Of a stretch of DNA of 44,174 bases, positions 8,075 to 17,082 are shown piece by piece. The position numbers and the translations under genes are program-made. Under the pieces are notes generated by a model, which worked only from the letters and a program-made list of their open reading frames with translations, was not told the DNA's origin and did no database searches. Each line of letters opens with the position of its first letter. Position 1 is the first letter of the stretch. Source of the stretch: Phenylobacterium sp. GTDB taxonomy: Bacteria > Pseudomonadota > Alphaproteobacteria > Caulobacterales > Caulobacteraceae. The stretch covers positions 1-44,174 of the forward strand of contig NZ_JAUXVZ010000043.1 in the NCBI RefSeq assembly GCF_030680185.1. Direction: 5' to 3'.

Positions 8075-8563
8075 CTAAGCGTCCCCCGGCGGGACGGACG
8101 GCGGCTTGCCGCGGCGGGCGCGGAAGAAGCTGCGGAGCAGATCGGCGCTCTCATCGGCGAAGATCCCGCCGGTGACCTGCGGCCGCCAGTGGCAGGTGGG
8201 CTGTTCAAAGAACTTCGGGCCATGCAGGATCGCCCCGCCCTTGGGATCGTCGGCGCCAAACACCAGGCGGCCGATCCGGGCATGGCTGATGGCGCCGGCG
8301 CACATGGCGCAGGGCTCCAGGGTCACCACCAGGGTCAGGCCGGTCAGCCGGTAATTGCCGAGCTTGCGGGCGGCCTCGCGCAGGGCGACGATCTCGGCGT
8401 GGGCGGTGGGATCATGGCCGCCGATAGGGCCATTGGCGCCGATGGCGATCACCTCGCTGGTGGCCGGATCGACCACGCAGGCGCCCACAGGGGTTTCCCC
8501 GCGTGCGGCGGCGTCTTGCGCGGCGCGCAGGGCGATGCGCATGGTGCGGTGATCATGGTCCAC
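8075..8563 (-). CDS. tadA: tRNA-specific adenosine deaminase TadA
   Basis: Zinc deaminase that converts adenosine 34 to inosine in tRNA-Arg(ACG). The signature residues are His55 and Glu57 in TAHAEIVALRE and the pair Cys85/Cys88 in LEPCAMCAGA. The 162-residue length assumes a GTG start at 8563. This keeps the segment DHDHRTMRIAL, which lines up with the usual HEYWMRHAL start of TadA; an ATG at 8542 would cut it off and lacks a ribosome site. A GGGGAG lies 13 bases before the GTG. It is divergent from rluB, with 69 bases between the chosen starts. Confidence 0.93.
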   Translation of the reverse strand: MDHDHRTMRIALRAAQDAAARGETPVGACVVDPATSEVIAIGANGPIGGHDPTAHAEIVALREAARKLGNYRLTGLTLVVTLEPCAMCAGAISHARIGRLVFGADDPKGGAILHGPKFFEQPTCHWRPQVTGGIFADESADLLRSFFRARRGKPPSVPPGDA

Positions 8564-8632
8564 GAACGGCAACGAACTCCCCGACCCCCCTTTGGTCAAG
8601 ACGAAGACGCCCCCGACGGGTCCTCGAACGAG

Positions 8633-10168
8633 ATGTCCGAGGGCGGCGGCGAACGCGTGGCCAAGGCCCTGGCCCGCGCCGGCGTCGCCTCCCGCCGGGA
8701 GGTGGAGCGCCTGATCGAGGCCGGCCGCGTGGCCCTGAACGGCCAGGTCCTGACCACCCCTGCGGTCAAGGTCGAGGCCAATGATATCCTCACCGTCGAT
8801 GGCGAGGTGGTGGACGACCGCGAGCCGGCCCGCCTCTTCCGCTATCACAAGCCCGCGGGCCTGGTGACCACCCATTCCGATCCGGCCGGGCGGTCCACCG
8901 TCTTCGAAACCTTGCCGGCCGGCCTGCCGCGGCTGATCTCGGTCGGCCGCCTGGACCTGAACACCGAAGGCTTGTTGCTGCTGACCAATGACGGCGCGCT
9001 GGCCCGGGCGCTGGAGCTGCCGTCCACCGGCCTGCAGCGCCGCTATCGCGCCCGGGCGCATGGACGCATCACCCAGGACAAGCTCGATGCGCTGAAGGAT
9101 GGGGTGACCGTCGAGGGCGTCCGCTATGGCCCCATCGAGGCCCGCATCGACAAGGCCCGCGAAGGCGCGCAAGGCGCCAATGTCTGGATCAGCCTGACCC
9201 TGACCGAGGGCAAGAACCGCGAGGTCCGCCGGGTCCTGGAGTCGCTTGGCCTGCAGGTGAACCGGCTGATCCGCCTGTCCTATGGGCCGCTGGCCCTGGG
9301 CGTGCTGGACGCTGGCGAGATCGAGGAGGTGGGGCCCCGGGTATTGCGCGAGCAGTTCGCCGGCTTCATCGCCCCCGAAGACATGCCCAAGGGCGACCGC
9401 CCGGCCTATTCGCCGCCGAAGCGCAATCGCGGCGTCGGCGCGGCGCGTCGGGCTGCGGCCGCAGCCGCTGAGGTCGAGCGGGTCGAGGCCAAGGGGCCGG
9501 TGGAAAAAAAGGCCTACAAGCCGGGTTGGGCCAAGGCCAAGATCACTGTCCGGCCCAAGGGCGCGCCGAAGGGAAAGCCTGCGCCGAAGGTCAGCGGTCG
9601 CGACGCCGCCCTGGCGGAGGGCCGCGTGATGATCAACAAGGCCCGGGTCCAGGCCGCGCGGGCGACCGCGGCGGCCGCCGAACGGCCGGAGCGGGTCGAA
9701 CGTCCGGAGCGTCCGGAGCGGGCTGACGCGCCCCGCCCGCGGGCGGACCGACCCGACCGCCCGAGAGCAGGCTCCAAACCCGGCCCCGCCCCAGAGCGCC
9801 CCAGGAGCGAGCGCCCCCGGACCGAGCGCCCCCGGACCGAGCGCCCCAGGAGCGAGCGCCCCAAGTCCGACAAACCAAGACCCGAGCGTTCTGCCGATCG
9901 CCCAAGAGCCGATGGGCCGCGATCTCAGGCGCCGCGGGCCGATCGCTCTGCGCCCGCACGTCCCCGCCCTGCAGCGAGCGGGAAGGCCCGCCCTGAGGCT
10001 AAGGCCGGTCCCAGGACAGATCGCCCCAAGAAGCCCTTCGAGCCGCGCAGCGGCGCCCCGGACGCGCCTCGCAGCCCGCGCCCTTCAGGCCCCAACCGCG
10101 GCGGGCCTCGCCCGTCGGGGCCGCCCCGCGGCGCAAGCGGCCCCCGCGGACCGAAGTCCCGGGGCTAG
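8633..10168 (+). CDS. rluB: RluB-type 23S rRNA pseudouridine synthase with long basic C-terminal tail
   Basis: Converts a uridine of 23S rRNA (helix 89 region in E. coli RluB) to pseudouridine. Residues 6-53 are an S4 RNA-binding domain (VAKALARAGVASRREVERLI). The catalytic domain follows, with Asp108 in VGRLDLNTEGLLLLTND and the late motif GKNREVRRVLESLGL. The family normally ends near residue 250-300; here a tail of about 260 residues follows, rich in Arg, Pro, Lys and Ala, including five ERPRS/T-type units in a row. The ATG at 8633 is the usual family start; an in-frame ATG at 8555 would overlap tadA. It is followed after three bases by rsmD, another rRNA modification gene. RluE/RluF-type specificity cannot be excluded. 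Confidence 0.88.
   Translation: MSEGGGERVAKALARAGVASRREVERLIEAGRVALNGQVLTTPAVKVEANDILTVDGEVVDDREPARLFRYHKPAGLVTTHSDPAGRSTVFETLPAGLPRLISVGRLDLNTEGLLLLTNDGALARALELPSTGLQRRYRARAHGRITQDKLDALKDGVTVEGVRYGPIEARIDKAREGAQGANVWISLTLTEGKNREVRRVLESLGLQVNRLIRLSYGPLALGVLDAGEIEEVGPRVLREQFAGFIAPEDMPKGDRPAYSPPKRNRGVGAARRAAAAAAEVERVEAKGPVEKKAYKPGWAKAKITVRPKGAPKGKPAPKVSGRDAALAEGRVMINKARVQAARATAAAAERPERVERPERPERADAPRPRADRPDRPRAGSKPGPAPERPRSERPRTERPRTERPRSERPKSDKPRPERSADRPRADGPRSQAPRADRSAPARPRPAASGKARPEAKAGPRTDRPKKPFEPRSGAPDAPRSPRPSGPNRGGPRPSGPPRGASGPRGPKSRG
9794..9868 (+). repeat. five 15-bp tandem repeats inside the rluB tail
   Basis: Five consecutive units starting GAGCGCCCC encode ERPRS, ERPRT, ERPRT, ERPRS and ERPKS. 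Units 2 and 3 are identical at the DNA level and the others differ by a few bases, which suggests recent in-frame duplication. The repeat keeps frame, so copy number changes would alter only tail length. Confidence 0.85.
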
Positions 10169-10171
10169 GCC

Positions 10172-10744
10172 ATGCGTATCGTCTCGGGTGAGTTCCGCGG
10201 CAAGAGCCTGGCCGCGCCGCAAGGGATGAACACGCGCCCCACCTCCGACCGCGCCCGCCAGGCGATCTTCAACATCCTGGAGCATGCCCCCTGGTCGGGC
10301 GGCCTGCGGGACCTGCGGGTGATCGACCTGTTTGCAGGCTCGGGCGCGCTGGGCTTCGAGGCCCTGTCCCGGGGCGCGAAGTTCTGCCTGTTCGTGGAGA
10401 CCGATGAGGACGCCCGCGGCGCCATCCGCGAGAATGTGGACGCCATGGGCCTGTTCGGCCGCACAAGGGTTCATCGTCGCAGCGCCACCGACCTGGGCAT
10501 ACGCCCGGGCGGCGATGGCCCGGCCTTCGATCTCGCCTTTCTCGACCCGCCCTATGGCAAGGGTCTGGGCGAGGCGGCCCTGCCGGCCCTGGCCAAGGGC
10601 GGCTGGCTTGCGCCCGGCGCCCTGGTCGTCTGGGAGCGGGGGGCCAGCGAACCGGCCCCCACCGTCCCCGGCTATGACGAAATGGACGCCCGCGACTATG
10701 GCGCCGCGCGCGTCCACTTCATGCGGTTCTCACCAGAGGCGTGA
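10172..10744 (+). CDS. rsmD: 16S rRNA (guanine966-N2)-methyltransferase RsmD
   Basis: SAM-dependent methyltransferase of 190 residues acting on G966 of 16S rRNA during 30S assembly. The start [13 protein letters not shown] is typical of RsmD, followed by [16 protein letters not shown], the SAM site [10 protein letters not shown] (52-61) and the catalytic DPPY (125-128). The ATG is three bases after the rluB stop, so the two are probably co-translated. Its last 15 bases overlap the 3' end of the convergent YjhX-type gene. Confidence 0.96.
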   Translation: MRIVSGEFRGKSLAAPQGMNTRPTSDRARQAIFNILEHAPWSGGLRDLRVIDLFAGSGALGFEALSRGAKFCLFVETDEDARGAIRENVDAMGLFGRTRVHRRSATDLGIRPGGDGPAFDLAFLDPPYGKGLGEAALPALAKGGWLAPGALVVWERGASEPAPTVPGYDEMDARDYGAARVHFMRFSPEA

Positions 10745-11005
10745 GGTGGTCCGATTATCCTGCCGACTGCGCAGGTTGATCAGGCCTTCCCGGGTGATCC
10801 GGTAGGGCCCGCCGTTTCGGCTGGCGATGAAGCCCCGCCGGCGCAGGGCCTTGAAGACGGTCAGGTCGCAATCGGTCAGCCGCCACCCCTCTCCGGTGAT
10901 GCAGTCGACGTCGATGATATGGCCGCGATCGTCGCGGACAGGGCGAAGGGTCGCCCCCTGGGCGAGGGCGTGCAGCGTCCTTTGCTGCGGTTTGGAGATG
11001 TTCAA
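10730..11005 (-). CDS. YjhX/TopAI family toxin-like protein
   Basis: The protein reads [18 protein letters not shown], then [36 protein letters not shown], and [21 protein letters not shown]. It follows E. coli YjhX (MNLSRQEQRTLHVLAKGG to PDNR) almost end to end. E. coli YjhX, also called TopAI, binds topoisomerase I and is neutralised by YjhQ, a GNAT-like partner. No such partner adjoins here. To start where the family does, translation must use the TTG at 11005, which lacks a clear ribosome site; an ATG at 11089 would add 28 residues without family support. Its end overlaps rsmD. The role in this host, toxin or other, is inferred only. Confidence 0.8.
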   Translation of the reverse strand: MNISKPQQRTLHALAQGATLRPVRDDRGHIIDVDCITGEGWRLTDCDLTVFKALRRRGFIASRNGGPYRITREGLINLRSRQDNRTTSRLW

Positions 11006-11345
11006 GGAAGGTCGTCCGGTGGTCAGGCATAGCCATGCCGTCCGCGCGCCGACGCGACGCGGATTGCGGGGTTCGCGCCTGAAATCCAAGCAGACGTAGG
11101 TTACGTCCGCGGACGGTTCAGGCTCGGCGGCTCATCGCAACGGGAGACATAAGACCCTCTTCCAGAGGCTCGAAAGCTAGCAGGATCAAGGCCATCGGCA
11201 AGAGGTCGCGGTCATAAACGGCCAAGCTTGATCAATGCGACATTTTTATGAACGTTCTCAGACGCTTGGGGACCAACGAGCTTCACTGTCCATTTAGGGT
11301 TGGCAGGCAGTCTCCGCGCGTCATCCCCTGGGAACCTCGCTCGCC

Positions 11346-12962
11346 ATGTCAGCCACCCTTTTTGACCTGGCGGATCCGGTTTCGCCGATCCGGCCCGACA
11401 CCCAGGGCAAGCGGGTCTATGAGCGGTTCCAGTCCGAGCCGGACGTCCTGGTCATCGCTGTCGTCGATGAAGAGGGCCGGCCGATCGGCATGGTCGAACG
11501 CAACGCCTTCTTCGTCGCCATGGCCGCCCACTATGGACGCGCCCTCTATGCCCTGCGGCCGATTTCCCTGCTGATGAACCGCAGCCCCCTGGTGGTCGAG
11601 GGCGATGTCACGGTGGCCGACTTCTGCGGCCAGGCGCTCGCCGACCGGGCTTCGGAGCTGCTGCAGGGCTTCATCGTCACCAATGGCGGCCGCTATGCCG
11701 GCGTCGGCAGCGCCCTGTCGCTGCTGCAGGCCACCAGCGAGGCCAATCGCCGCCACGCCGAAGAGATGACCCGGATCGCCGAGACCCTGGGCCGGGCCGA
11801 GGCCCAGGCGCAGGCGGCCTTGAGCGCCAAGTCTCAGTTCCTGGCGGTCATGAGCCACGAAATCCGCACGCCGCTGAATGGCGTTCTGGCCATCGCCGAC
11901 ATCCTGGAGCGCAAGCTCGCCCAGCCAGAGCTCGCCCCCTACGTCCATACCATCCAGGATTCCGGCCAGACGCTGCTGAGGCTGCTGACCGACGCCCTGG
12001 ACCTGTCCCGCGCCGAGGCTGGCCGGCTGGACCTCAACGAGGAGCCCTTCCATCTGGCCGGCCTGCTGGATGATGTGGCTTCCCTCTGGGCCGCCCGCGC
12101 CGAGGCCAAGGGGATCAACCTCGCCTTTTCCTATGAGGGGCTCCAGGACCAGTGGGCTCTGGGGGACGCGGTCCGCATCAAACAGATCCTCAACAATCTG
12201 ATCAGCAATGCGCTGAAGTTCACCGAAAGCGGCGGCGTCGAGGTGGCGCTCACCTGCGGGCGCCAGGACATGCTGCTGGACGTGGAGGGCCAGGTTCGCG
12301 ACACGGGGTCCGGCGTCCCGGCCGATCGCCTGGCGCAGATCTTCCAGCCCTTCAGCCAGACCGAGGCCGGGGTTCGCGAGGGCGGGGCGGGGCTTGGCCT
12401 GTCCATCTGCCGACAGCTGGTCGAACAGATGGGCGGCGAGATCGAGGCGCAGCGTAACGCCGGGCCGGGATCGACCTTCGTGTTCCGCATCCCGCTCTAT
12501 GACGTGCCGGCCAGCCAGCCCAGTCAGCCCCCCCGCGCCGCCGAGCGCCAGGCCGGCGGCGAAAACATCCGGGTCCTGATCGCTGACGACAACGCCACCA
12601 ATCGGCTGGTCGCCTCCACCCTCTGCGAGATGTTCGGCGCCGAGGCGCATGCGGTCGAGGATGGCGAGGCTGCGGTGGAGGCCGCCGCCACGGGCGCCTT
12701 CGACCTCATCCTGATGGACATCAAGATGCCGCGGCTCGACGGCGTCGCCGCCACCCGGCGTATCCGGACCGAGGGCGGGCCTGCGTCCGGCGTCCCCATC
12801 ATCGCCCTGACCGCCAACGCCGATCCCTGGGACGCGGCGGCCTATATGGCTCAGGGCATGGACGCGGTGGTCGAAAAGCCCATCAAGGCCGAGCGCCTGT
12901 ATGAGACCATGCGCCGGCTGCTGGACGCGGCGGCGGAAGAGGTTGTCCGCGCCGTCGCCTGA
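11346..12962 (+). CDS. cytoplasmic hybrid histidine kinase with CBS-like N-terminal domain
   Basis: 538-residue sensor kinase with no membrane helix or signal peptide. Residues 20-130 resemble a CBS domain pair (LVIAVVDEEGRPIGMVERN, PLVVEGDVTVADF). A short coiled linker leads to the HisKA domain with the phosphorylated His171 in MSHEIRTPLNGVL. The HATPase domain carries the N box NNLISNALKF and the G boxes DTGSGVP and GAGLGLSICRQL. A receiver domain (about 407-530) has Asp414/Asp415, phosphoacceptor Asp458 in ILMDIKMPRLDG, and Lys511. The ATG at 11346 fits. It stands alone, convergent with mutL, with no response regulator or phosphotransferase gene nearby. CBS domains often bind adenine nucleotides, so the signal may be cytoplasmic, but that is inference. 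Confidence 0.9.
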   Translation: MSATLFDLADPVSPIRPDTQGKRVYERFQSEPDVLVIAVVDEEGRPIGMVERNAFFVAMAAHYGRALYALRPISLLMNRSPLVVEGDVTVADFCGQALADRASELLQGFIVTNGGRYAGVGSALSLLQATSEANRRHAEEMTRIAETLGRAEAQAQAALSAKSQFLAVMSHEIRTPLNGVLAIADILERKLAQPELAPYVHTIQDSGQTLLRLLTDALDLSRAEAGRLDLNEEPFHLAGLLDDVASLWAARAEAKGINLAFSYEGLQDQWALGDAVRIKQILNNLISNALKFTESGGVEVALTCGRQDMLLDVEGQVRDTGSGVPADRLAQIFQPFSQTEAGVREGGAGLGLSICRQLVEQMGGEIEAQRNAGPGSTFVFRIPLYDVPASQPSQPPRAAERQAGGENIRVLIADDNATNRLVASTLCEMFGAEAHAVEDGEAAVEAAATGAFDLILMDIKMPRLDGVAATRRIRTEGGPASGVPIIALTANADPWDAAAYMAQGMDAVVEKPIKAERLYETMRRLLDAAAEEVVRAVA

Positions 12963-12976
12963 TCCGCGCGTCCCGA

Positions 12977-14836
12977 TCAGCGCCGGCCGAACAGGCGCTC
13001 GATGTCGGCGAGCTTGAGTTCCACATAGGTCGGGCGGCCGTGGTTGCACTGGCCCGAATGGGGGGTGGCCTCCATTTGTCGGAGCAGGGCGTTCATCTCG
13101 GGGCCGGTCAACCGTCGGCCAGCCCGCACCGAGCCGTGGCAGGCCATGGTGGAGCAGACCTCGGCCAGCCGCTCCTTCAGCGCCAGGGCCTGGTCGTTCT
13201 CGGCCAGATCATCGGCGATATCGCGCACCAGGCCGGCCGCATCGGTCTCCCCCAGCAGGGCAGGCGTCTCACGAACCAGCACGGCGCCGGCGCCAAAGGG
13301 CTCGATGATCAGGCCGAGCGCCGCCAGCTCATCGGCGCGGGCGACCACCCGCTCGGCCTCGGCCGGATCGAGCTCGACCACCTCAGGGATCAGCAGGGCC
13401 TGGCGGGCGACGGCGCCCACGGCCATCTCGGCCTTCATCTTCTCATAGACCAACCGCTCGTGGGCCGCGTGCTGGTCGACGATGACGACCCCGTCGCGGG
13501 TCTGGGCGACGATATAGGTCTCGTGCACCTGGGCCCGCGCCGCGCCCAGGGGATAGTCGACCAGGTCGGGCGCGGGCGCCGGGGCTTGAGCGCCTTCCCC
13601 CATGCCGGGGGCGTAGACGCCGGGCTCGAAGACCGGCTCGTGGCGGGCTGAGGTTTCGCTCAGGCCCGGGATGGCCTGGGCCAGCGCCGGCCCCCACCCG
13701 CCGCCGCTCCAGCTGGAGAATCCGGCGGCCGAGGGGCCAGGGCGATAGGCTGGCGCCGGGGTCATGCCCGGCCGCAGCCCCTGCAGGGCGTCGGCGGCGA
13801 CGGTGGTGGAGGCCCTGTGCCCGGCGCCGGCCAGGGCGTGGCGCAGGCCGCCGACGATCAGACCGCGCACCAGGGCGGGATCGCGGAACCGCACCTCGGC
13901 CTTGGCCGGATGCACGTTCACATCCACCAGGGCGGTGTCGAGTTCCAGGAACAGCGCCGTCAGCGGATGGCGGTCCCTCGCCAGGAAGTCGGCATAGGCG
14001 CCGCGCAGGGCCCCCTGCAGCAGGCGATCGCGCACCGGCCGGTCATTGACGAACAGGTACTGGTGGGCCGAGTTGCCCCGGTTGAGGGTCGGCAGGCCGG
14101 CATAGCCCGACAGGCGCACGCCCTCGCGATCGTGGTCGATCAGCAGGGCGTTCTCGGAGAACTCCCGCCCCATGATCGCCGAGAGCCGCGCCAGCCGTCC
14201 CACGTCGCCGGCCGGCTCGGCAGGCAGGCGCAGGACCTTTCGCCCGTCGATCTCCAGGCTGAAGCTGACCGCCTCATGGGCCATGGCCTGGCGCTTGATC
14301 TCCTCGGCGATGGCCATGGCCTCGGCCCGCTCGGACTTCATGAACTTCAGCCGGGCCGGCGTGGCGTAGAAGAGGTCGCGCACCTCCACCCGGGCCCCGT
14401 GCGGGCCGGGGAAGGCGGCCGGCGAGACCTGGCCCATCGCCCCGCCGTCCACCCGCAGGGCGTGGGCGTCGGCGGAACCCTTGGCGCGGCTGGTGATCGA
14501 GAGCCGGGCCACCGAGCCGATCGACGGCAGGGCCTCGCCCCGGAAACCCAGGGTGGCGATGCGCAGCAGGTCGTAGTCGCCGGCGTCGTCCGGCAGGAGC
14601 TTGGAGGTGGCGTGGCGCTCGACGGCCAGCAGCAGCTCGTCCGGCGAAAGGCCAAAGCCGTCGTCGGCCACCAGGATGCGGGTCAGGCCGCCGCCTTCCA
14701 CCTGCACCTCGATCTGTCGGGCGCCGGCGTCCAGGGCGTTCTCGACCAGTTCCTTGATGGCGCTGGCGGGCCGTTCCACCACTTCGCCGGCGGCGATGCG
14801 GTTGACGGTTTCGGGGGGAAGACGGTGGATGCGCAT
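12977..14836 (-). CDS. mutL: DNA mismatch repair protein MutL
   Basis: Links MutS mismatch recognition to strand removal. The 619 residues open with the GHKL ATPase motifs [20 protein letters not shown] with [13 protein letters not shown] and [13 protein letters not shown]. The C-terminal dimer domain carries [12 protein letters not shown] (from residue 454), ACHGSVRAG (565), CNHGRP (597) and a final FGR. Together these are the DQHA(X)2E(X)4E, ACR, C(P/N)HGRP and FxR motifs of MutL proteins that nick DNA themselves, which the E. coli protein lacks. A proline- and glycine-rich linker joins the halves. I use the ATG at 14836 ([14 protein letters not shown]); a TTG six codons upstream is possible. 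It is divergent from the TraB/GumN-like gene and convergent with the kinase. Confidence 0.96.
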   Translation of the reverse strand: MRIHRLPPETVNRIAAGEVVERPASAIKELVENALDAGARQIEVQVEGGGLTRILVADDGFGLSPDELLLAVERHATSKLLPDDAGDYDLLRIATLGFRGEALPSIGSVARLSITSRAKGSADAHALRVDGGAMGQVSPAAFPGPHGARVEVRDLFYATPARLKFMKSERAEAMAIAEEIKRQAMAHEAVSFSLEIDGRKVLRLPAEPAGDVGRLARLSAIMGREFSENALLIDHDREGVRLSGYAGLPTLNRGNSAHQYLFVNDRPVRDRLLQGALRGAYADFLARDRHPLTALFLELDTALVDVNVHPAKAEVRFRDPALVRGLIVGGLRHALAGAGHRASTTVAADALQGLRPGMTPAPAYRPGPSAAGFSSWSGGGWGPALAQAIPGLSETSARHEPVFEPGVYAPGMGEGAQAPAPAPDLVDYPLGAARAQVHETYIVAQTRDGVVIVDQHAAHERLVYEKMKAEMAVGAVARQALLIPEVVELDPAEAERVVARADELAALGLIIEPFGAGAVLVRETPALLGETDAAGLVRDIADDLAENDQALALKERLAEVCSTMACHGSVRAGRRLTGPEMNALLRQMEATPHSGQCNHGRPTYVELKLADIERLFGRR

Positions 14837-14907
14837 GTTCGAGCCTGGGTCCAAAAGGCAATATAGGACGATTCAGGCTGCGGGGGCGGCTGATGAGGAA
14901 AGAGACC

Positions 14908-15861
14908 ATGCGCCTGACCATCGCCGTCCTGGGACTGCTGCTGCTGGCCTCGCCCCTGGCGGCGACGGCGCAGGCTCCCCCGATCCTGCCCCAGGATCCG
15001 GACGCCGTACTGGTCGAAGAGCTGGTGGTCACCGCGCGCGAGATCGGCCCGGCGTGGTGGCGGGTCTCGGACGGCGATTCCACCGTCTATGTCATGGGCG
15101 TGCCCTCGGTCATTCCCAAGGGCTCCGGCTGGGATCCCAGCGTCCTGGAGCGGCGGCTGGAGGGGGCCAACCGCGTCATCCTGCCCTTCAACAACGCCAG
15201 CGTGAACCTGCTGACCGTCCCCGGCGCCGTGATCAGCCTGATGCGCCTGCGCGCGGGCGCGCCCTATGAGGAAACCCTCGACCCGGCCTTGCGGTCGCGG
15301 TTCGAGGCCGCCCGCGCCAAGGCCGGCCAGGATGCCGATCGTTACAAGACCCGCAACGGCATGGCTGCGGCCCTCCTGCTGGTCAGCGACTATCGCGACG
15401 CCGCCAGTCTGACGGCCGCCGACCCGGCCAAGACCATCGGTCGGATGGCGGCGGCCCGGGGAATCAGGGTGGAGGCCAAGACCTATGACGCCGCGCCGCT
15501 GCTGGCGGCTGTGGTCCGCACGCCGCCCGCCGCCCAGCAGGCCTGCGTGCTTGAGGCCCTGGCGGCCGTGGAGGCCGGGCCGGCCTCAGCCCAGGCCGCC
15601 GCCCGGGCCTGGGCCTGGGGACGGGTGCGCGAGGCGCTTGGCGGCGAGCGGAGCTATGAGCGATGCGTCGCAGCGGCCCCTGGTGCGGCGGAGCTGGATG
15701 CGCGCCTGAAGGCCGACCAGACCCAGGCTATCGTCAGCGCGTTGCGTCAGCCTGGCCACAGCATTGCGGTGGTGCAGCTGCGCCCCCTGCTGTCGCAGGG
15801 AGGCGTGCTCGATCGGCTGGGCGCCATGGGCTACGACATCCGCACCCCGGCGGAAGACTGA
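14908..15861 (+). CDS. secreted TraB/GumN-like protein
   Basis: 317 residues with a clean signal peptide, MRLTIAVLGLLLLASPLAAT with cleavage likely after AQA. The mature part has PAWWRVSDGDSTVYVMGVPS near its start, the usual opening of the TraB/GumN family, and a central PYEETLDPALRSRFEAARAK with YKTRNGMAAALLL. Some TraB-fold proteins are proposed to be metal-dependent proteases, but the function of bacterial periplasmic members is not settled. The later GxH-type motif of the family is weak or altered here (GHSIAVVQLRPLLSQGGVL). The ATG at 14908 is preceded by AGGAAAGAG; an ATG at 14893 is also possible. Confidence 0.75.
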   Translation: MRLTIAVLGLLLLASPLAATAQAPPILPQDPDAVLVEELVVTAREIGPAWWRVSDGDSTVYVMGVPSVIPKGSGWDPSVLERRLEGANRVILPFNNASVNLLTVPGAVISLMRLRAGAPYEETLDPALRSRFEAARAKAGQDADRYKTRNGMAAALLLVSDYRDAASLTAADPAKTIGRMAAARGIRVEAKTYDAAPLLAAVVRTPPAAQQACVLEALAAVEAGPASAQAAARAWAWGRVREALGGERSYERCVAAAPGAAELDARLKADQTQAIVSALRQPGHSIAVVQLRPLLSQGGVLDRLGAMGYDIRTPAED

Positions 15862-15893
15862 GACCCTAAGCTCTAGGCCTTGAGTGAAGCGCT

Positions 15894-16442
15894 CTAGAGG
15901 CCAGGCAGCTTGATCCGGCTGTTGGCCTCGCGACGGATGACCACCTGGCCGCCGCCGGTGAGGGCGTCGATGCGGGCCTGCTCGGCGGCGGGGTCGATGG
16001 GACCCGACAGGTTTTCGCCCGCAGGCGCCGTCGGGGCGCTATCGCCGCGCCAGAACATCACGCGATTGGCGAAGCTCTCTTCCTTGTGGGCGATGTCACC
16101 GAACTCGTCGTCCACGACGTAGCGGATCAGGGGATCGGCGCCGGCGACGCCAGCCCGGGCCACCAGGGCCTGTTCGCCCTGGCTGCGGTTGAGGCCTTCG
16201 CGCTCGCCCACCAGGGCCGCACGGGCGGCGCTTTCGGGACGGAGTTCCTGGGGCTGCGGCTCGCCAGGCGCCGGCGGGCGCAGGGCGTAGTCGGGCGGCA
16301 CCACCAGGGGGGCCTTGGTGACGACGCGGAACTCATCCGGGGTCACCTTGGTCATGCCGAGCGCCGAACGGGCGGAGCTGCAGCCGGCCAGACCGACCGC
16401 GGCGACCAGGGCGCCAGCGAGAATCACGCGGTTTAGGGTCAT
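15894..16442 (-). CDS. bamF: DUF3035 lipoprotein, candidate BamF subunit of the BAM complex
   Basis: 182-residue lipoprotein: MTLNRVILAGALVAAVGLAG followed by the lipid-modified Cys of the lipobox LAGC. The mature part contains the DUF3035 signature PDEFRVVTKAPLVVPPDYAL with RPPAPGEPQPQEL, and the tail VVIRREANSRIKLPGL. In Caulobacter a DUF3035 lipoprotein has been described as BamF, an alphaproteobacterial part of the outer membrane protein assembly machine; assignment here rests on the domain and gene order. AGGAG precedes the ATG. It lies directly downstream of lspA, whose product would process it, and of ileS. Confidence 0.8.
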   Translation of the reverse strand: MTLNRVILAGALVAAVGLAGCSSARSALGMTKVTPDEFRVVTKAPLVVPPDYALRPPAPGEPQPQELRPESAARAALVGEREGLNRSQGEQALVARAGVAGADPLIRYVVDDEFGDIAHKEESFANRVMFWRGDSAPTAPAGENLSGPIDPAAEQARIDALTGGGQVVIRREANSRIKLPGL

Positions 16443-16519
16443 GACAAAACGCTCCTAGGGCCGCCCCCGGCCGGAAAGTCCATTGCATTAGCGCAAACAG
16501 GGGGTCGGCGCCAATCTCC

Positions 16520-17017
16520 TTAGGGCCGTGCGGGCGGCGGCTTGGCGTCCCGCCGCAGGCTGTCGAGGAGCAACAGGACCACGCCGATGGTGATGGCCGC
16601 ATCGGCGATGTTGAACACCCAGGGGAAGTAGAGCCGCGAGACGTCGATGAAATCCACCACCGCGCCGAACCGCGCCCGGTCGATGGCGTTGCCGATCGCC
16701 CCGCCCATGACCAGGCCCAGCGCCGCGCCCATCAGCGCGCGGTCGGCCCGCCTGGCCCAGAAGGCCAGGACGATGGCGACGACGACGGAAAACCCCACCA
16801 GCAGCCAGCGCCCCAGATCTTGGTCGGCGCGGAGCAGGCCGAAACTGACCCCCTGGTTCCAGACCATGGTCAGATAGAAAGGCCCGGCCGCCTGCTCGCT
16901 GATGCGCGACGGCAGGTCATAGACGAACAGGATCCAGTGCTTGGACAGCTGGTCGAGGACGATGATGGCCAGGGCCAGCCCATAGGCGGTCCAGCCGTTG
17001 CGATTGGCCAGTTTCAC
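16520..17017 (-). CDS. lspA: lipoprotein signal peptidase LspA (SPase II)
   Basis: Inner membrane aspartic protease that removes signal peptides from prolipoproteins, including the DUF3035 protein encoded next. 165 residues with four membrane helices. The family motifs are LDQLSKHW (21-28), GAIGNAIDRARFGAVVDF (107-123) and FNIADAAITIG (135-145), which hold the conserved aspartates of the active site. It lies between ileS and the lipoprotein gene in one orientation, with gaps of about 65 and 77 bases, the common ileS-lspA arrangement. Confidence 0.96.
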   Translation of the reverse strand: MKLANRNGWTAYGLALAIIVLDQLSKHWILFVYDLPSRISEQAAGPFYLTMVWNQGVSFGLLRADQDLGRWLLVGFSVVVAIVLAFWARRADRALMGAALGLVMGGAIGNAIDRARFGAVVDFIDVSRLYFPWVFNIADAAITIGVVLLLLDSLRRDAKPPPARP

Positions 17018-17082
17018 GAGACCCGCCTCCGATCAGCAAATTGGCCAGGGGCCATGGCTGCGCCTTATGCGGTCTTGCAGGC

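Noticed and set aside
11250..11257. GAACGTTC as a possible SOS box upstream of the histidine kinase
   Set aside because: The alphaproteobacterial LexA site needs GTTC-N7-GTTC, which is not present here.
11349..13049. A 566-codon frame antisense to the histidine kinase
   Set aside because: Composition is that of a shadow frame, and the kinase shows all catalytic motifs on the plus strand.
15871..15899. CTCTAG and CTAGAG arms between the TraB-like and DUF3035 genes as a terminator
   Set aside because: The stem has only six pairs with a 17-base loop and no T tract on either strand.
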